A stretch of 31,409 nucleotides of DNA, from assembly GCA_002491065.1 (NCBI GenBank), contig DKVF01000081.1:16137-47545 (forward strand), in the 5' to 3' direction. Below, in pieces: positions 30,997-31,409 of this stretch. A program made the position numbers and the translations under genes. The stretch is from Peptococcaceae bacterium UBA7185. Its GTDB lineage: Bacteria > Bacillota > Peptococcia > Peptococcales > Peptococcaceae. A model generated the notes under the pieces. The model searched no databases. It saw only the letters and a list, made by a program, of their open reading frames with translations, and was not told the origin of the DNA. Each line of letters begins with the position of its first letter. Within the stretch, counting starts at the first letter, position 1.

Positions 30997-31329
30997 ATGG
31001 AGGAGAATTTTATTGGAAACCGGCTGGCAGCGATACTAGCGACGAAAAATATGTCAGAGCGGCAGCTAGGCGAAAAACTGGAGTACTCAAACAGTTATAT
31101 CAATAAAGTCATAAATGGCAGGATAGTTCCTCCGATACGAAAATTACAATGTATTTGTGATGCCCTCGATATTACTTTGGCACACTTTTTTGGGAGTATT
31201 GAGCTGACTTTCATGCAGCAACGAATCTTAGAAGAAATGGTAGAGTTGACAGAAGAAGATGTACAACTTATTTTGAATATAATTCTTTACATGAAAAAGA
31301 AAAATAAAATCATTAAAGAGAGGGAATAA
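30997..31329 (+). CDS. XRE/Cro-CI family helix-turn-helix regulator
   Basis: 110-aa DNA-binding protein. The HTH spans about residues 7-65: RLAAILATKNMSERQLGEKL, then EYSNSYINKVINGRIVPPIR with the recognition helix, then LDITLAHFF. The C-terminal 40 residues (QQRILEEMVELTEEDVQLIL) are a helix, probably for dimerisation. AAGGAGG about 9 nt upstream supports the ATG. It is divergent from the unknown 174-aa gene and likely binds the repeats between them. There is no catalytic or ligand domain. Confidence 0.85.
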   Translation: MEENFIGNRLAAILATKNMSERQLGEKLEYSNSYINKVINGRIVPPIRKLQCICDALDITLAHFFGSIELTFMQQRILEEMVELTEEDVQLILNIILYMKKKNKIIKERE

Positions 31330-31409
31330 ATAAATTCGCTTTGATTCATCTCATTCCTCATGAAGTGGGTTTGTACAGGACGATAAAACAGCCCCTAAAA
31401 AAATTGCTG

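Noticed and set aside
30328..31329. Toxin-antitoxin pair of the 174-aa protein with the XRE regulator
   Set aside because: The genes are divergent rather than in one operon, and the unknown protein shows no toxin motif.

Overview
The window looks like chromosomal DNA of an anaerobic, low-to-mid GC Bacillota (probably Clostridia-like; genus not resolvable from sequence alone). Supporting signs are strong GGAGG ribosome-binding sites, TTGACA/TATAAT promoters, many U-tailed hairpin terminators, CodY, a transketolase split into two subunits, meso-diaminopimelate dehydrogenase, an agr-type peptide quorum-sensing operon, and several ferredoxin-type redox proteins with no visible aerobic functions. 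No rRNA, tRNA, CRISPR array, phage or intact insertion sequence was seen.

Left part (1-16100) is mostly housekeeping, in short units with their own promoters and terminators: a NapH-like membrane polyferredoxin; a convergent 10-TM heavy-metal exporter family protein (ArsP_2 type) separated from it by a 192-bp inverted-repeat element; the two transketolase subunits; a Y_phosphatase3-type tyrosine phosphatase; an orphan PotD-like lipoprotein; an AI-2E family permease; lepA; ddh; two GNAT acetyltransferases; a double carboxymuconolactone-decarboxylase-like protein; a DusB-type tRNA-dihydrouridine synthase; and codY.

Middle part (16200-23800). A small regulatory operon (99-aa or shorter unknown protein, MarR regulator with a His/Met- and Cys-rich tail, frameshifted DtxR/MntR-type regulator) is driven by a consensus promoter embedded in a perfect 20-bp inverted repeat. 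It converges on a reverse-strand redox/transport region: two separate ferredoxin + FAD flavoprotein pairs of the SdhA/FrdA/AprA superfamily lie on either side of a DASS/SLC13 anion transporter. The transporter, one ferredoxin and one flavoprotein form one unit, preceded by a cre-like (CcpA) box; the other pair is upstream as its own unit. The layout suggests uptake of an organic anion and its cytoplasmic reduction or oxidation with ferredoxin-like electron carriers; the substrate is unknown.

Right part (24000-31400). Three reverse-strand genes encode exported proteins (one stalk-domain protein, two of unknown family). Diverging from them is a four-gene agr-type operon: LytTR response regulator, AgrC-like sensor kinase, AgrB peptidase and a 46-codon GTG-start agrD gene whose predicted ring is a serine lactone (S-R-D-D-F) rather than the usual cysteine thiolactone. 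A pair of LytTR-type direct repeats lies just upstream of the operon promoter, suggesting autoinduction. The window ends with a divergent pair: an unknown 174-aa protein and an XRE-type regulator, with a 13-bp direct repeat between them.
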